A stretch of 64,000 nt of DNA, from the NCBI GenBank assembly GCA_051530055.1, contig CM121341.1:1178001-1242000 (forward strand), read 5' to 3'. Below, one piece after another: positions 23,625-35,888 of the stretch. The stretch comes from Neoechinorhynchus agilis (lineage: Eukaryota; Acanthocephala). The notes below the pieces were generated by a model. That model ran no database searches. It was given only the letters and a program-made list of their open reading frames with translations, and was not told the DNA's origin. Position numbers and translations under genes: made by a program. Position 1 is the stretch's first letter. Each line of letters opens with the position of its first letter.

Positions 23625-25366
23625 TTCCGAATAAAACATATAAATTATTGAAATATTTCGTGAGGGAGCCTCATCTGTCATCTAAAAAGATTTTAGTTGT
23701 TTTGCACTGGATATTTCAGATCAAACACCTTGCGTGCGGGATTATAATTACCACATCTCCAACTCTATAATCCCGAATCATTTTCTTTGAACGATACCTA
23801 AATTGGAGATCTGATTATCACAATCTCTCCCAGACAAAATATATTTTATTGAAATATTTCGCGAGGAAGCCTCATAAGTCATCTAAATAAATTTTAGTCG
23901 TTTTGTATTGGATATTTCCGATCAAACCTCTTGCGAGCGGGATTATGATCACCACATCCCAATTTCAGTCACCACGAAGGATTTTCTTTGAACGATACCA
24001 AAATTGGAGATCTGATTATCACAATCTCTCTCGGATAAAACATATTTTATTGAAATATTTCGCGAGGAAGCCTCATAAGTCATCCAAATAAATTTTAGTC
24101 GTTTTGTAATGGATATTTGCGATCAAACCCCTTAAGTCCGGGATTATCATCACCACATCTCCAACTCTATAATCCCGAATCATTTTCTTTGAACGATACC
24201 TAAATTGGAGATCTGATTATCACAATCTCTCCCAGACAAAACATATTTTATTGAAATATTTCGCGAGGAAGCCTCATAAGTCATCTAAATAAATTTTAGT
24301 CGTTTTGTATTGGATATTTCCGATCAAACCTCTTGCGTGCGGGATTATGATCACCACATCCCAATTTCAGTCACCACGAAGGATTTTCTTTGAACGATAC
24401 CAAAATTGGAGATCTGATTATCACAATCTCTCTCGGATAAAACATATTTTATTGAAATATTTCGCGAGGAAGCCTCATAAGTCATCTAAATAAATTTTAG
24501 TCGTTTTGTAATGGATATTTGCGATCAAACCCCTTAAGTCCGGGATTATCATCACCACATCTCCAACTCTATAATCCCGAATCATTTTCTTTGAACGATA
24601 CCTAAATTGGAGATCTGATTATCACAATCTCTCCCAGACAAAACATATTTTATTGAAATATTTCGCGAGGAAGCCTCATAAGTCATCTAAATAAATTTTA
24701 GTCGTTTTGTATTGGATATTTCCGATCAAACCTCTTGCGTGCGGGATTATGATCACCACATCCCAATTTCAGTCACCACGAAGGATTTTCTTTGAACGAT
24801 ACCAAAATTGGAGATCTGATTATCACAATCTCTCTCGGATAAAACATATTTTATTGAAATATTTCGCGAGGAAGCCTCATAAGTCATCTAAATAAATTTT
24901 AGTCGTTTTGTAATGGATATTTGCGATCAAACCCCTTAAGTCCGGGATTATCATCACCACATCTCCAACTCTATAATCCCGAATCATTTTCTTTGAACGA
25001 TACCTAAATTGGAGATCTGATTATCACAATCTCTCCCAGACAAAACATATTTTATTGAAATATTTCGCGAGGAAGCCTCATAAGTCATCTAAATAAATTT
25101 TAGTCGTTTTGTATTGGATATTTCCGATCAAACCTCTTGCGTGCGGGATTATTATCACCATATCCCAATTTCAGTAACCACGAAGGATTTTCTTTGAACG
25201 ATACCGAAATTGGAGATCTGATTATATCAATCTCTCCCAGACAAAACATATTTTATTGAAATATTTCGCGAGGAAGCCTCATAAGTCATCTAAATAAATT
25301 TTAGTCGTTTTGTAATGGATATTTGCGATCAAACCCCTTAAGTCCGGGATTGTTGTGCGGATTAAA
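23625..25366. repeat. Dimeric tandem array (402-bp A-B repeat) with hammerhead-like motif in each monomer
   Basis: Alternating monomers A (about 200 bp, TTGTATTGGATATTTCCG, CACCACATCCCAATTTCAG) and B (about 202 bp, TTGTAATGGATATTTGCG, CATCTCCAACTCTATAATCC) repeat with a 402-bp period: B-like start at 23690, A at 23893, B 24095, A 24297, B 24497, A 24699, B 24899, A 25101, partial B to 25366. Every monomer contains GAAATATTTCGCGAGGAAGC, which on the minus strand is GAGGCTTCCTCGC-GAAA preceded by CTTATGA, a hammerhead core with G5 changed to U. The repeated 62-residue ORFs at 23903, 24305 and 24707 are artefacts. The right arm has only about one monomer here (59690-59925). Confidence 0.88.
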
Positions 25367-25374
25367 CATCGAGA

Positions 25375-25430
25375 CTCATTTTAATTGCTTAATATTTCGT
25401 CGACAAAATCCACCTCGTCAGACATCTACA
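25375..25430 (-). ncRNA. Hammerhead-like core, degenerate
   Basis: Minus strand CTGACGA (25421-25415) and GAAA (25398-25395) flank a poorly paired stem II; N7 is C, which the consensus allows. Stem III is incomplete. Confidence 0.35.
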
Positions 25431-25539
25431 AAATGGTTTATATACTGGTTACCTTAGACTCAGGAGCGCGGGTTAGCCGTGCCCGTGGAGTTAATGTCCG
25501 CTCGAACCCCCTGCGCAATGTTCGGCTTTCTTTCAGCTT

Positions 25540-25920
25540 TAAATCGTTGATTGGGAGCGCGAGACCTCCATTGTCCGGTTCGCTGCAATGTGTATGGCCT
25601 CATACACGAGTCTCCGCCTCCAGTTCGCTTCGGGCGGTTAAGGGGATATCCTAAGTGGGCTATTGATATGGCCAGAAAAATTATCAGGCGACAACCCGAT
25701 CAACGCAATAACGGTCAGCCAACGAATCTTCCACTTACAAAATATATCGCACATTCTTTCATCAGTGAAGAGGCCACTAACAAACTACGGACCTTACAAA
25801 GAATACAGAATTTGAGGATTATTGCCAAAAAAGGGACGACATTGGCTGGTTTTTGCAAAAAGAAGACCGCGACAACACCTACATGCGGAGTCTGCGGTTC
25901 CTGCCCAGGAACGTCCTGAA
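25540..25920 (+). mobile_element. Penelope-like element fragment
   Basis: Plus-strand ORF 25551-25919 has GYPKWAIDMARKIIRR, equivalent to YPKWIIDWGIRGR in the element at 228-1163. It is followed by NKLRTLQRIQNLRIIAKKGT and CGVCGSCPG, the linker and Cys-containing start of the endonuclease domain. It is truncated at both ends and joined to a family B LINE at about 25985. Confidence 0.55.
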
Positions 25921-25984
25921 ACGGATCCCTAAAGGCGCGCGATATCTGGTCGCCAAAGCATTTACGGGATTGCTCAACGATTGC

Positions 25985-28300
25985 CTTCAAACGAACTGTG
26001 CGCCATCATGGACACGGCTCTTCGCTTTCCCGCGCTTAGTCCTTTGCACCCGTGATGATTCTGGGGTGTCGTTGACATCAACAATCAAAGAAAGGGTGAC
26101 CTCCTTCGAACAAATATTTAACAATTTCGAAATGAAATTTCGAGAGGGTTCGTAAGGGACGCACGAAGGAAGGGGTTCGTTGCCGTTTTTCAAAGCGATC
26201 CCTGACTGAACGTGTCTCTTCGAAGCTTGCGGACGGAGATGTTCGGGGGGCTGTTCGGTTATTGTCATCCTATGACAGTTTTGCACAAGGAGACAACGTG
26301 GCACTACAAATACTCCGGTCAAAACACCCATGCAGTAGTGACAGTTTTGAAATTCCACCTCCTCCCATACAAAACAGGACACCCACTCAAATTTCAGAGA
26401 TAAAAAAGGCCATCTCAACTTTTGCAAATGGTTCGGGTCACGGGCTTGACGGACTAAGGCCTCAGCACCTAAAGGACATGATGTCCTTTTCAACTGGTGA
26501 AGCAGCTCTCTCTAGAAAGTGCGCTTTCTCGAATAGTCGACCGCCTGACTGGAGAGGACCTGAACCCAGTTGCAAAGGACCTATTTTTCGGAGCCTCATT
26601 GTGTGCGCTCACAAAAAAAGAAGGTGGGATCCGTCCCATCGCCGTATCTTCGACGATACGCCGACTCGCAGGAGAAAACCGGACAGCAACTTCGTCCAGT
26701 CCAACTGGGCTGCTGCACATCATGCGGGGCGGAAGCTATTGTCCACTCGCTCCGAAACTTTGCTACGAGAAGCTCAGAGCCGTGTGTGAATCTTAAGTGT
26801 GATTTTCAAATGCCTTTAACTCTCTTAATAGAGAAAGCATGTTCTGCGCTATTAGGGATTACTCACCAGAAGCCTTCCAGTCATTTCTCAATGCCTACGG
26901 GACCGCGACTTCTTTGCTTTTCGAAGACCACCTCATTTGGTCCGAAAGAGGAGTGCAGCGAGGAGATCCTCTCGGTCCAATCGCATTCTCCCTAACAGTA
27001 AATCCAATAGCGCATTCTCTCCATTCCAGCTTCAACTCTTGGTACTTGGGTGACGCTACGATCGGAGGTGATCCCTCCGTTGCACTGAGCGATTTGGAGA
27101 CGCTGATTAGGGAGAACTCGAGAATGGGCATTGAGCTCAATGCTGGAAAGTGTGAACTCCTAGAATTAAATATCGAAGACGCCGCTAAAGTCCAGGACCT
27201 AATGGATGGGTTCGAGGCCGTAGCTCCAGGTCTAAAACTCGTGACTCCAGAGCAACTCAGCCTTTTCAATAGTTGCGTCTTTGATTCAAATGTTGAAGCT
27301 GAGAGCGCTCTCTCGCTCACGAAGCCTTATTTCTGATAAAAAAAGCACTCTTTAACCCCAAATTTGGTCTGCACAGCAACATTCTTCAAAAATAAGGAAG
27401 GATTGGCTAAGCTCGACGGCAAGGTGAGGGCTTGTCTCGAGCGTATTTTAAATGTCCAGCTCTCAGGTGAGGCGTGGCGACAAGCTTCATTGCCTGTGTC
27501 ATCTGTGGGATTGGGCATTCGGGCGCTAGTAGACCTTGCCTTGCCAGCCTTTCTTGGATCGTATGAGGGGAGTCAACCGATAGCGAAGAAAATTCTGAGG
27601 GAAAAGTTTTGTCTTGACCAAGACATATGGTCTCAGTTGAAGAATGGTGCCAGCAGACAAGCGCTAACCATGTACCCGTGAATGGCCTCAGACAGTCGAT
27701 CGATCTGGAACAGACCTCTCGTCGCGAGAGCTCACAGCTCTCTACTTTCAGCTTCTCGCGATGGGGTCGTCCGAGATAGATTGTTGGCAGTTTCGACACG
27801 AGAATCGAGGGAGTGGTTAAAGGCTGTTCCTCTGGCACCTGTGGCAACTCTTCTCACTGATGAGGTAACGAGGATCGCAGTGTTCTTAAGACTTGGTCTC
27901 CCGATACACACGCCCCATCGCTGTCGATGTGGATCTTTGGTTGATGCTTTCAGGCTACATGGTCTCGTTTGTTGAAAGTCAGGTGGAAGGTTCTCACGCC
28001 ATTCTGAGATCAATAGCGTAATTTCTCGGGCGTAGAGAACGACGAACTTCGCTCGGCCTCTCGACCGAGTGCGTAACCCGCCCATCTTTGTCGACTGGCG
28101 CTTGACAGCTCGGCACTCACTGCTCCAGGATCTCTCGGAGAAACGACCGGCGACGCACAAGAAGGTGTATTCCTGCGATAAAATATCTCGCTCGCAGTAC
28201 AACGAGACAATGCTGTTAGCGTGATAGCGACAGCCGAGGAAGGAGAGAAGCTCCAATTTTGCGGAGGGTGGTGATTGCACGTTTTGTGCTTTATTTTGTA
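25985..28300 (+). mobile_element. Family B LINE, most complete copy (left arm)
   Basis: Plus-strand RT in several frames: GHGLDGLRPQHLKDMMSF, KKEGGIRPIAVSSTIRRL, SERGVQRGDPLGPIAFSLTV, WYLGDATIGGDPSVALSDLE and GIELNAGKCELLEL. The catalytic box reads YLGD where the copy at 13.9 kb has YLDD, so the active-site Asp pair is broken. The 3' half has SREWLKAVPLAPVATLLTDE and a CRCGSLVDAFRLHGLVC zinc-binding-like segment. Part of the C-terminal domain is deleted at about 28080 compared with the right-arm fragment. Frameshifts throughout; not autonomous. Confidence 0.75.
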
Positions 28301-28440
28301 AAACTCATTGAGAAAAAATAAATTAGTTCGAATAAAAAAACTAACAAATAAACGTGTTCTTACTATAACCCGCCAAGACGAATAACTAACAAATCATTGA
28401 TTTTAATTTCTTTTATTTTCAATGTCATATTGAACGGATT

Positions 28441-31046
28441 CTAAGATGATTGAGTGTCGGACGATGTATTTCCGGTAGATGAAGGTGGCTGATCTGACCC
28501 ATCTTTTTTCTTTTGTTCATTTTGCATCTTGATATAAGCCATTTCGAAAAGCTTAAGAGAATCTTTTTGTAGCTTATCAGCTGCTTGTTTAAGCTCTTTA
28601 GGATCTAAATTGGTTTGTTGCATTTTGGTTCTCAATTCCGCTACTTCTTGCTTCATTTTTTCATATTCATCAGAAGGGAGTTGATCTTTGAACTCTTCCA
28701 TCTTACTCTCACAATCATGAATGATACCCTCAACGCGGTTACGTTCTTCAATAGTCTCCCGTCTCTGTTTATCCTCACTTGCAAATTTCTCACTCTCCCT
28801 TACCATATTCTCAATGTCGTCCTTTGATAGACCCCCGGAGCTTTGAATTATAATCTGCTGTTCTCGGCCGGTTCCACGATCTCGGGCACTCACATTCACT
28901 ATTCCATTAGCATCAATATCGAACGTAACTTCGATTTGGGGAACGCCACGAGGGGCAGGGGGGATTCCAACAAGCATAAATTGCCCTAAAAGTTTATTGT
29001 ACGCCGCCATTTCACGCTCTCCTTGATAGACTTTAATTTCAACCTGAGTTTGCCCATCAGCCGCAGTTGAGAATACTTGAGATTTTTTTGTTGGGATTGT
29101 TGTGTTTCTTGTAATTAGTTTCGTAAATACTCCGCCCAAAGTCTCAATTCCAAGACTCAAAGGAGTCACGTCCAATAGCAAAACGTCAGTAACATCACCG
29201 GCCAACACAGCGCCTTGAACGGCAGCACCGATCGCAACCGCTTCATCCGGATTGACCGATTTACTCGGCTGTTTTCCACCGAAGACTTCCTGGACTACTT
29301 GTTGAACCTTTGGCATTCGAGTCATTCCTCCGACCAAAATAACTTCATTAATATCTTCTACTTTTACCTGAGCGTCTTTTATGGCCTTCTTGCACGGTTC
29401 AATCGTTCTTTTTATCAAGTCACTGACCAGATTCTCAAACTGAGCACGAGTTACCCGGACGTTCATGTGCTTAGGACCGGAAGCATCCACTGTAATGTAT
29501 GGAAGATTTACTTCAGTCTGAGTAGCACTAGATAACTCGCATTTCGCCTTTTCAGCAGCTTCACGCAATCTTTGCATTGCTTGAACATCCTTAGTCAAAT
29601 CAACACCGGAGTCCTTTTTGAATTCCGTCAATAAATAGTTCATTAAAACATTGTCAAAATCTTCGCCCCCGAGAAAAGTATCACCGTTTGTTGATCGAAC
29701 TTCAAATACGTTATTCTGAATTTCAAGAATACTGATGTCGAAAGTACCTCCACCTAAATCGTAAATGGCAACTATTTTATCCGATGAACTAGTTGATCCT
29801 TTCTCCAGACCGTAAGCCAAAGCAGCCGCGGTTGGCTCATTTATCACTCGCATAACGTTTAAACCGGCTATTTGACCAGCATCTTTTGTCGCTTGTCTTT
29901 GACTGTCATTGAAATAAGCAGGAACCGTTACGACGGCGTTCGACACTTTAATTTGCGATTTGACGACTTTTTGTCTTAAGAATCCAAGAAAAAACAACCA
30001 AAATCTATTAGCAACAATTAGGAAAAACAATGTATAGTTCCAATTTTTTATCAATACAAAATCGTTTGAAGATTGAACTATTTATGCTTGTTTACGGCGG
30101 AAAAAGTCCGATATTTCGCCACAATCGTGTAGCAACCTTGATAAAGGTATGAAATTGTGCCTCCGAAATATCGGATCTAACCAAAATTCCTTTAATTTTT
30201 ATGCACTTGGAATCACGTCAAAGATCACAATTCTATATACAAAATCAATATAAACTTCCAATAAATCGGCATTAAATATCGCACATAGCCTACATTTTAT
30301 CGGATATTAAGAAATCGAAAATGAAAAAATCATCCAACAAAATGAGAAAGCATTACGTTGATTTCTTTAAAAAATTCGCTTTGTAATTTAAAATAGAACG
30401 CAAAGCAGAAATACCGGGGATGAGTAGAAAACTACGAGGCTATTTTCGATATTAAAAGCGAAAATCAACGGGATAATTTGTTTCTCGGCAAATAATTTGA
30501 AATAGTTTATACGAAAAAGTTTGGCAAATTCGAAAATTGTTTAAAATCGCCAATGCGCATTTTATTGCCGAAATACGCCTCTGCGGTTTCCTTCATCTTT
30601 CCTAAGACGAATCCACCAACCTGACTGGGTGAATACAGTTTCCCGTTGGCACTTTCAACCCAAGCATCGCCATTGGACGACCTTACAATCTTGAAACTCA
30701 CGTTCTTCATCTCTTTTTGTACTTCGCTATCATCAAATCGGCGTCCAATAAGTCGTTTAGTGGCATAAAACGTATTTTGTGGATTAGTAACGGCCTGACG
30801 CCTCGCCAACATTCCAACTAATCGTTCTCCACCGTCCTTCGAAAATGAAACAACCGATGGAGTCGTTCGCATTCCTTCGCTATTCTCAATAACTTTGGCT
30901 TGCTTACCTTCCATCACTGCAACACACGAATTCGTCGTTCCCAAATCAATTCCGATCACATTGGAAGAAGCAGCAGTACTCTTTAGACGACTGTTAAAGG
31001 AGCGAAGATTCCTGATCAAAGCCTGGGATCGAAGTGTTGACATCAT
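28441..31046 (-). CDS. HSPA9: Mitochondrial Hsp70 (mortalin)
   Basis: Mitochondrial chaperone that pulls imported proteins into the matrix and helps fold them. Exon 1 (31046 to about 30561) starts with an Arg/Ser-rich presequence ([20 protein letters not shown]), then [19 protein letters not shown]. Exon 2 (about 29946 to 28441) starts at [20 protein letters not shown] and holds [43 protein letters not shown], the substrate-binding domain and a Ser/Thr-rich tail ([13 protein letters not shown]). The joined protein is about 663 residues, close to the usual 680. The intervening 614 bp has no GT donor at the expected junction after YFGNK; a GC-AG intron or a downstream donor with an added peptide is possible. 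It contains a foldback repeat (30060-30200). A polyA-like AATAAA follows the stop at about 28417-28412. The gene has no partner in the right arm. Confidence 0.9.
30060..30205. repeat. Foldback element in the Hsp70 intron (family E)
   Basis: GTCCGATATTTCGCCACAAT pairs with ATTGTGCCTCCGAAATATCGGAT on the other side of CCTTGATAAAGG. Flanking AAGATTGAA and CCTTTAATTTTTATG match the element at 57604-57820. Confidence 0.65.
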
Positions 31047-31471
31047 TTTCTACAAACAATGAATTTAATGTCTGAGATCGCGATGCGGAAGAGGAAAGAG
31101 AAAAGCCACGAGAAATGTAAAGTTCTTTCGTTCGAACTGTACGTTCGACGGCGCTGACGTTTAAAAGAAGATTTTCTGCTCGTTTTTGTGGCGTAAAATT
31201 ATTCCAATATTTCGGTGGCACAATATCGCACTTTATCAAGCTTCTTTGTACGTTTTCTATTATTTAAGCTTTACAAGCATGAACATTTCAATCTTCAAAG
31301 TTTTTGGTTTTAGAAGACGATAGTTTGTCTTGGCGAAAAGGCTTTCAGATGAAATATGAAAATTTAAAAAGGACTGTAATTCCTTTGCGCCGGAAGAAAC
31401 CATTTCGCGTGAATTTTTAATGACGTCATCGAAATGTATTACTTTTAGCCGTGTGTGCGATTCTTTTCCAA
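31047..31471. other. 5' flank of mitochondrial Hsp70
   Basis: Probable promoter and 5' UTR of Hsp70 on the minus strand; no clear TATA box or heat-shock element is evident. It ends where the RTE element begins. Confidence 0.3.
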
Positions 31472-32067
31472 ATGACAACCAACAACCGAATCAACCAAAG
31501 CACTAAGGCTGCGACGCGCAAGTTCTTCGCCTGGAGCTTGTGTTAAATCATCAAAGGCTACCGAGGCATGGACGGTTTCGGCTAAAGAAATTATTCTACA
31601 CAAGCGACCTAAGAATAGCAACGCTAAATGTGGGATCGATGACGGGAAGGAGTCGAGAAATAGTTGATGAGAAGGATCGGCATAGTGGGAGTGCAGGAGA
31701 CCAGTTGGAAAGGAGCGAAAGCCCATGAACTAGGCGATGGTTATAAAATAATCTATAGTGGCGAGCCGAGTGGCAGGAATGGGTGGGAGTCATCATGGAA
31801 AAAGGACTAGTCGATTGCGTTTTGGAAGTGATCAGAACAAATGGTGGGATCATATCGGTGCGATTCGATTTAGGAGGAGAGGATGCCACCATAATATCGG
31901 TCTATGTCCTGCGAATCGCATGTACAGAGGAAGAGAAACAACAATTTTGGCAAAGCTTATCGGATACTGTTGCGAACTCGAAGAGCACTCGTTATGCGAT
32001 TACAGGAGAGTTTAATGGACATGTGGGAAACAGAGACGGTTACCAGCGAATGCATGGTGGGCTGAGT
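31472..32067 (+). mobile_element. RTE-type LINE, 5' end and endonuclease, truncated
   Basis: Near-identical to the start of the element at 54697. It reads LRIATLNVGSMTGRSREIVD, then (frame change) VGVQETSWKGAKAHELGDGY, IMEKGLVDCVLEVIRTNGG and YAITGEFNGHVGNRDGYQRM, the endonuclease/exonuclease/phosphatase fold of RTE elements. Homology stops at 32067 (GCATGGTGGG), where gypsy sequence takes over in the same reading frame. Confidence 0.75.
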
Positions 32068-35000
32068 CTCGAAGGACGAACCTACCGTGAGTGGGTAGCT
32101 GACCTGTGGGGTGCAGCCAATGGTTGCCAGTTCTTCAAGGAGAAAATGGATAATGAACAGGAAGCGACCGAAGTATACATAAGAGATGCGATCATAATAA
32201 ATACGCCCCATGACGAGATCAGGAGAACGGCTTTCCACAAAAAGGACCTATCTCTCAAAGACCTGTTAGAAATAACGGATGCATACGAGAGTGCGAAGAA
32301 AGTAAAGATCAATCAGACCCAGAAGTGTTGAAGGTGAGTACTTGGAGTCACAAGGGGCGGCAGATGGAGAGGACGAACAGCGACGAACAAGGTAAGTCTG
32401 CGACAATGATCATCAAGACCTGTCTACACTGTGGCCGAAAGCGCAATGATGTTTCGAGGTGCCGAGCCAAGACAATGGTGTGCTACAAATGCAACAGAGT
32501 TGGTCATTTGTCACGTTGCTGTAAGACCTTTCGAGTGGTTCAACAGATAATTGTACGGGATTCGAGCGACGATGAAGCGATTATGCGATGCATTGGAGCC
32601 GTAAAGAGAAGAAAAAAGCGGAAATTCGCGCGAAAATCAACGGGATCCCGATCTCTATGGAATTCGATACAGGAGCTGCTGAGTCCATCATTACCCGAAA
32701 TATATGGATGATGCTGGGAAAGCCAAAATTAGGAGAAGCTCCTTCAATCAAAGCGTTTGGTGGCACGAAGATTGATACTCTTGGGTCATGCAATGTGCAG
32801 GTGACGCCAGCTAATCGAACGGAAACGCTCATGGTCATTGTGATCTCGGGCGTAGAAAGGCCAACCTGCGGGTTACCTTGGATGCTCAAATTCGATTTAA
32901 CGATTCCTGCAGCACGGACTGTTGATGTCCACAAAATTCGAGAAGACGGTACGAAACGGAGGATCTATCCGATGCGAAGAAAATCGAGGCTTTGATGAGG
33001 AACGAATTCGAGACGGTATTCGATGGAGAACCGGGGGCAGTAACAAATTTCGAAGTAAGCCTGTCGGCCATTAAGAACCAAGAAGGTACGATATGGAAGG
33101 CTAGAAGAGTACCTTACGCTCTCTATGAACCTCTTGAGAGAGAGTTGGAACGATTGGTCTCGAATGGTATTCTGATCCCAGTGGACGAGACAAAGGAGCA
33201 TCTCAAGTTGGCGACGCCCATCGTAGTCGTACGAAAACCGAACGGGAAAGTAAAGGTCTGCGGAGACTTTGGAGTCACGCTGAACAAATTTATGAAAGTA
33301 GATTCCTTACAAATACCAACATTCGAGAAGGTGACCCAGAAGTTAGCCAAATCTAAATTCTATAGCACAATCGACCTCCAAGACGCATATCTCCAACTAC
33401 CGATGGACAGTAGATCTAGTAAGATGCTCACGGTCGCAACCCCGATGGGGCACTTTAGATATACTCGATTGCCTCTGGGGATCTCCGCTGCGCCTGCAAT
33501 CTTCCAGAAATACATATATGGCTTATTGCAAGGTATCACAAATGCGGCTGCATATTTGGATGATATTTTGGTTGCAACCCAAACGGCAGACGAACATTTA
33601 AAATGCTTGAGGAGCATTTTCCATCGTTTGTGTCGCAGGATTGAAGGTACATGGAGATAAATGCGTCTTCATGAGCCGGAAGATCCGTTATTTGGAAAAT
33701 ATGATTTCTGAAGACCAGATTATTCCTTTCGACGAAAAAACCCGAGCACTAACACGCGCTTCGCCTCCAAAAAATCCAAAGGAACTAAAGGCGTGCCTGG
33801 GATTGGCCAATTTTCTCGCTCGATATTACCCGAACTTCCAACAATATTGCGCTCCTCTGCGCGAACTTACGAGAACTTGTGTCGAATGGAAATGGACCGC
33901 AATAGAAGAAGATGCGTTCAGATGTCCACAAAAACAAATACGAAAACCCAGGGGATTGACACCGTTCGATCGAACAAAAGAAATAGCTTTAACATATGAT
34001 GACAGTGAAGTTGGTCTCGGAGCAGTCTTGATGCATAAAACCGAAGCAGGCGAATTCCTTCCGATCTCATTCGCTTCGCGTGCACTCACTAAAGCTGAGA
34101 AAAATTGCTCCCAAATTGAGAAGGAAGCCCTGGCTCTTGCTTACGGTATCACAAAATTTCACGACTATCTGTATGGAATGACGTTCACACTGGCGCCGGG
34201 ATCGAGTGTTGTCGAAAGTAGTAAACTCAAGAATTATCCGGTGGGCACTTCAGTTATCATGTTATGAGTTCGAGATTGAATACATCCCCAGAAGTCAGAA
34301 TCACTACGCCGATATCTTGTCCAGGATGCCAATGCTAAGTGAAGACGATTTGATGAATTCCACAGAAGACGATACACTTCATTACATTAAGCGAGAAAGC
34401 GAAGAAGCTCTTCAACTCACGGATGGAGTTTTGAGGAACTTAACAAACACGGGCAGACAGTTGACGCGTATCAAACGATTTCTAACATGTGGATGGCCGA
34501 TAAAAATAGACAATGAGGATAAGCCTTTTTGGAGGCGACGTGACGAACTCTCCACTCAGAACGACATGGTCATGTGGCTTGATCCAATTGTGATCCCACA
34601 GAGACTGCGCATCACCGCTCTCCATCAGTTACACGAAGGTCATCCTGGCGTCGTTGCTATGAAAGCGTTGGCTCGTTTCTACTGCTGGTGGCCAAGACTC
34701 GATGAAGAAATCGAAAAATATGTTGGGAAGTGTCCCGATTGCCAAGCCAAGGGACCCGAGGAACGAGAAATGCCGCTTTTCTCGTGGGAACAGCCGAGGA
34801 ACCCTGGAAAAGAATTCATATGGATTTTGCGGGGCCAATCAATGGGTTCGTGTATCTCATCGTGGTTGCGCGTGCTCAAAGTGGCCGGAAGTTTGGATGA
34901 GACCAACGTTTAATTCAAAAATCACTATCCAATGCCTGAGAGAAGCGTTCGCACGATGGGGGTTACCGGAACGAATAGTTTCTGACAACGGGCCACAATT

Positions 35001-35828
35001 CGCGTCAATCGAATTCGCCGAGTTCTGCAGCAGAAACAACATTGTTCACTGTCGAACATCGTTTTACCATCCTCGGACGAATGGGATAGCAGAGCGGTTC
35101 GTAGCGACATTGAAAGGCAGAGCGGGTAAAAGGGAGGAGAGCTTCCAAAAGTTTTTGCTATCATACAGAAACTCCATTCACTCGTTGACCGGAAAAGCGC
35201 CTTCACAGATGCTGCAGGGCAGACGACTCTCAACTCTATTCGATAATCTAAAACCGAATCCAGTCAAAACGGAACGAAGGAAGCGGGTAGAAGAGAGAAG
35301 ACGTCACGATGCAAAAGCAAGGCAGTTTGAATATTTCCAATTGGGTGGTTAAGTTTGGTATCGAGACAGACGAAATGAACAGTGGGTTCCCGCAACCATT
35401 CTATTGAGGAATGGCCCTTTATCTTATCACGTGGACACAAGTTCGGGAATGAAGAAGGCTCACGCGGATCAGCTGAGACTACGAACGACCGAAGCACAAG
35501 ACGATTTGTCACGTCTAGATAACCAGTTGAGCGATTCAACCAAGAAAGACTCAGAACAATATGGATCGCTTAATGTCTCAATCAAAAACGAACCTAAAAC
35601 CGATGAGACTGAGAACAACCAGAAGGGCGAAGACGAGCGGCGAACGAAGAATTTCATAGCAACGAAACCACTAATGAACCCGCGATTCAAGATCCAGAAA
35701 CAGATGCGAAGGAAATGTACGAACCGAGACGAGGTACTAGACGACGAGCAGTGCCGACAAGACCGTACGACGATTTCCTCGGGGGGAAGGAGGCATTGAT
35801 CTCTCAAAAGGAGGGACGGGTGACGTGT
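32068..35828 (+). mobile_element. Ty3/gypsy retrotransposon without LTRs, frameshifted
   Basis: Domains in order: gag C-terminus (IINTPHDEIRRTAFHKKDLS), two zinc knuckles (CLHCGRKRNDVSRC and CYKCNRVGHLSRCC, about 32430-32525), aspartic protease (MEFDTGAAESIITRN), RT (STIDLQDAYLQL, FRYTRLPLGISAAP, YLDDIL at about 33553), RNase H (ALTYDDSEVGLGAVL), integrase zinc finger (HQLHEGHPG ... CPDCQ) and integrase core (VSDNGPQF and FYHPRTNGIAERF). The ORFs overlap in different frames (32325, 32588, 32992, 33641, 34206, 34702), so several indels have killed it. It ends in a polypurine-like AAAAGGAGGGACGGG at about 35807, just where a 3' LTR would begin; no LTR is present on either side. Right-arm homology resumes at 35829. 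Confidence 0.88.
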
Positions 35829-35888
35829 CATTTTCGAGAATCTAAAATGTAACCAGCGTTTATGGAAAGGGAACATTGACAGAAAATC

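Noticed and set aside
23903-24895. Three identical 62-residue ORFs (MYWIFPIKPL...) as a gene family
   Set aside because: They are the same frame of monomer A in the 402-bp tandem array; no promoter, no family, and the repeat explains the identity.
27732-28280. 182-residue minus-strand ORF, and its mirror at 59285-59638, as a host gene
   Set aside because: It is antisense to the LINE B C-terminal region, whose sense strand shows the conserved RT-element motifs.
35469-35876. 135-residue minus ORF rich in Ser and Phe
   Set aside because: It is a shadow of the gypsy 3' region on the other strand.
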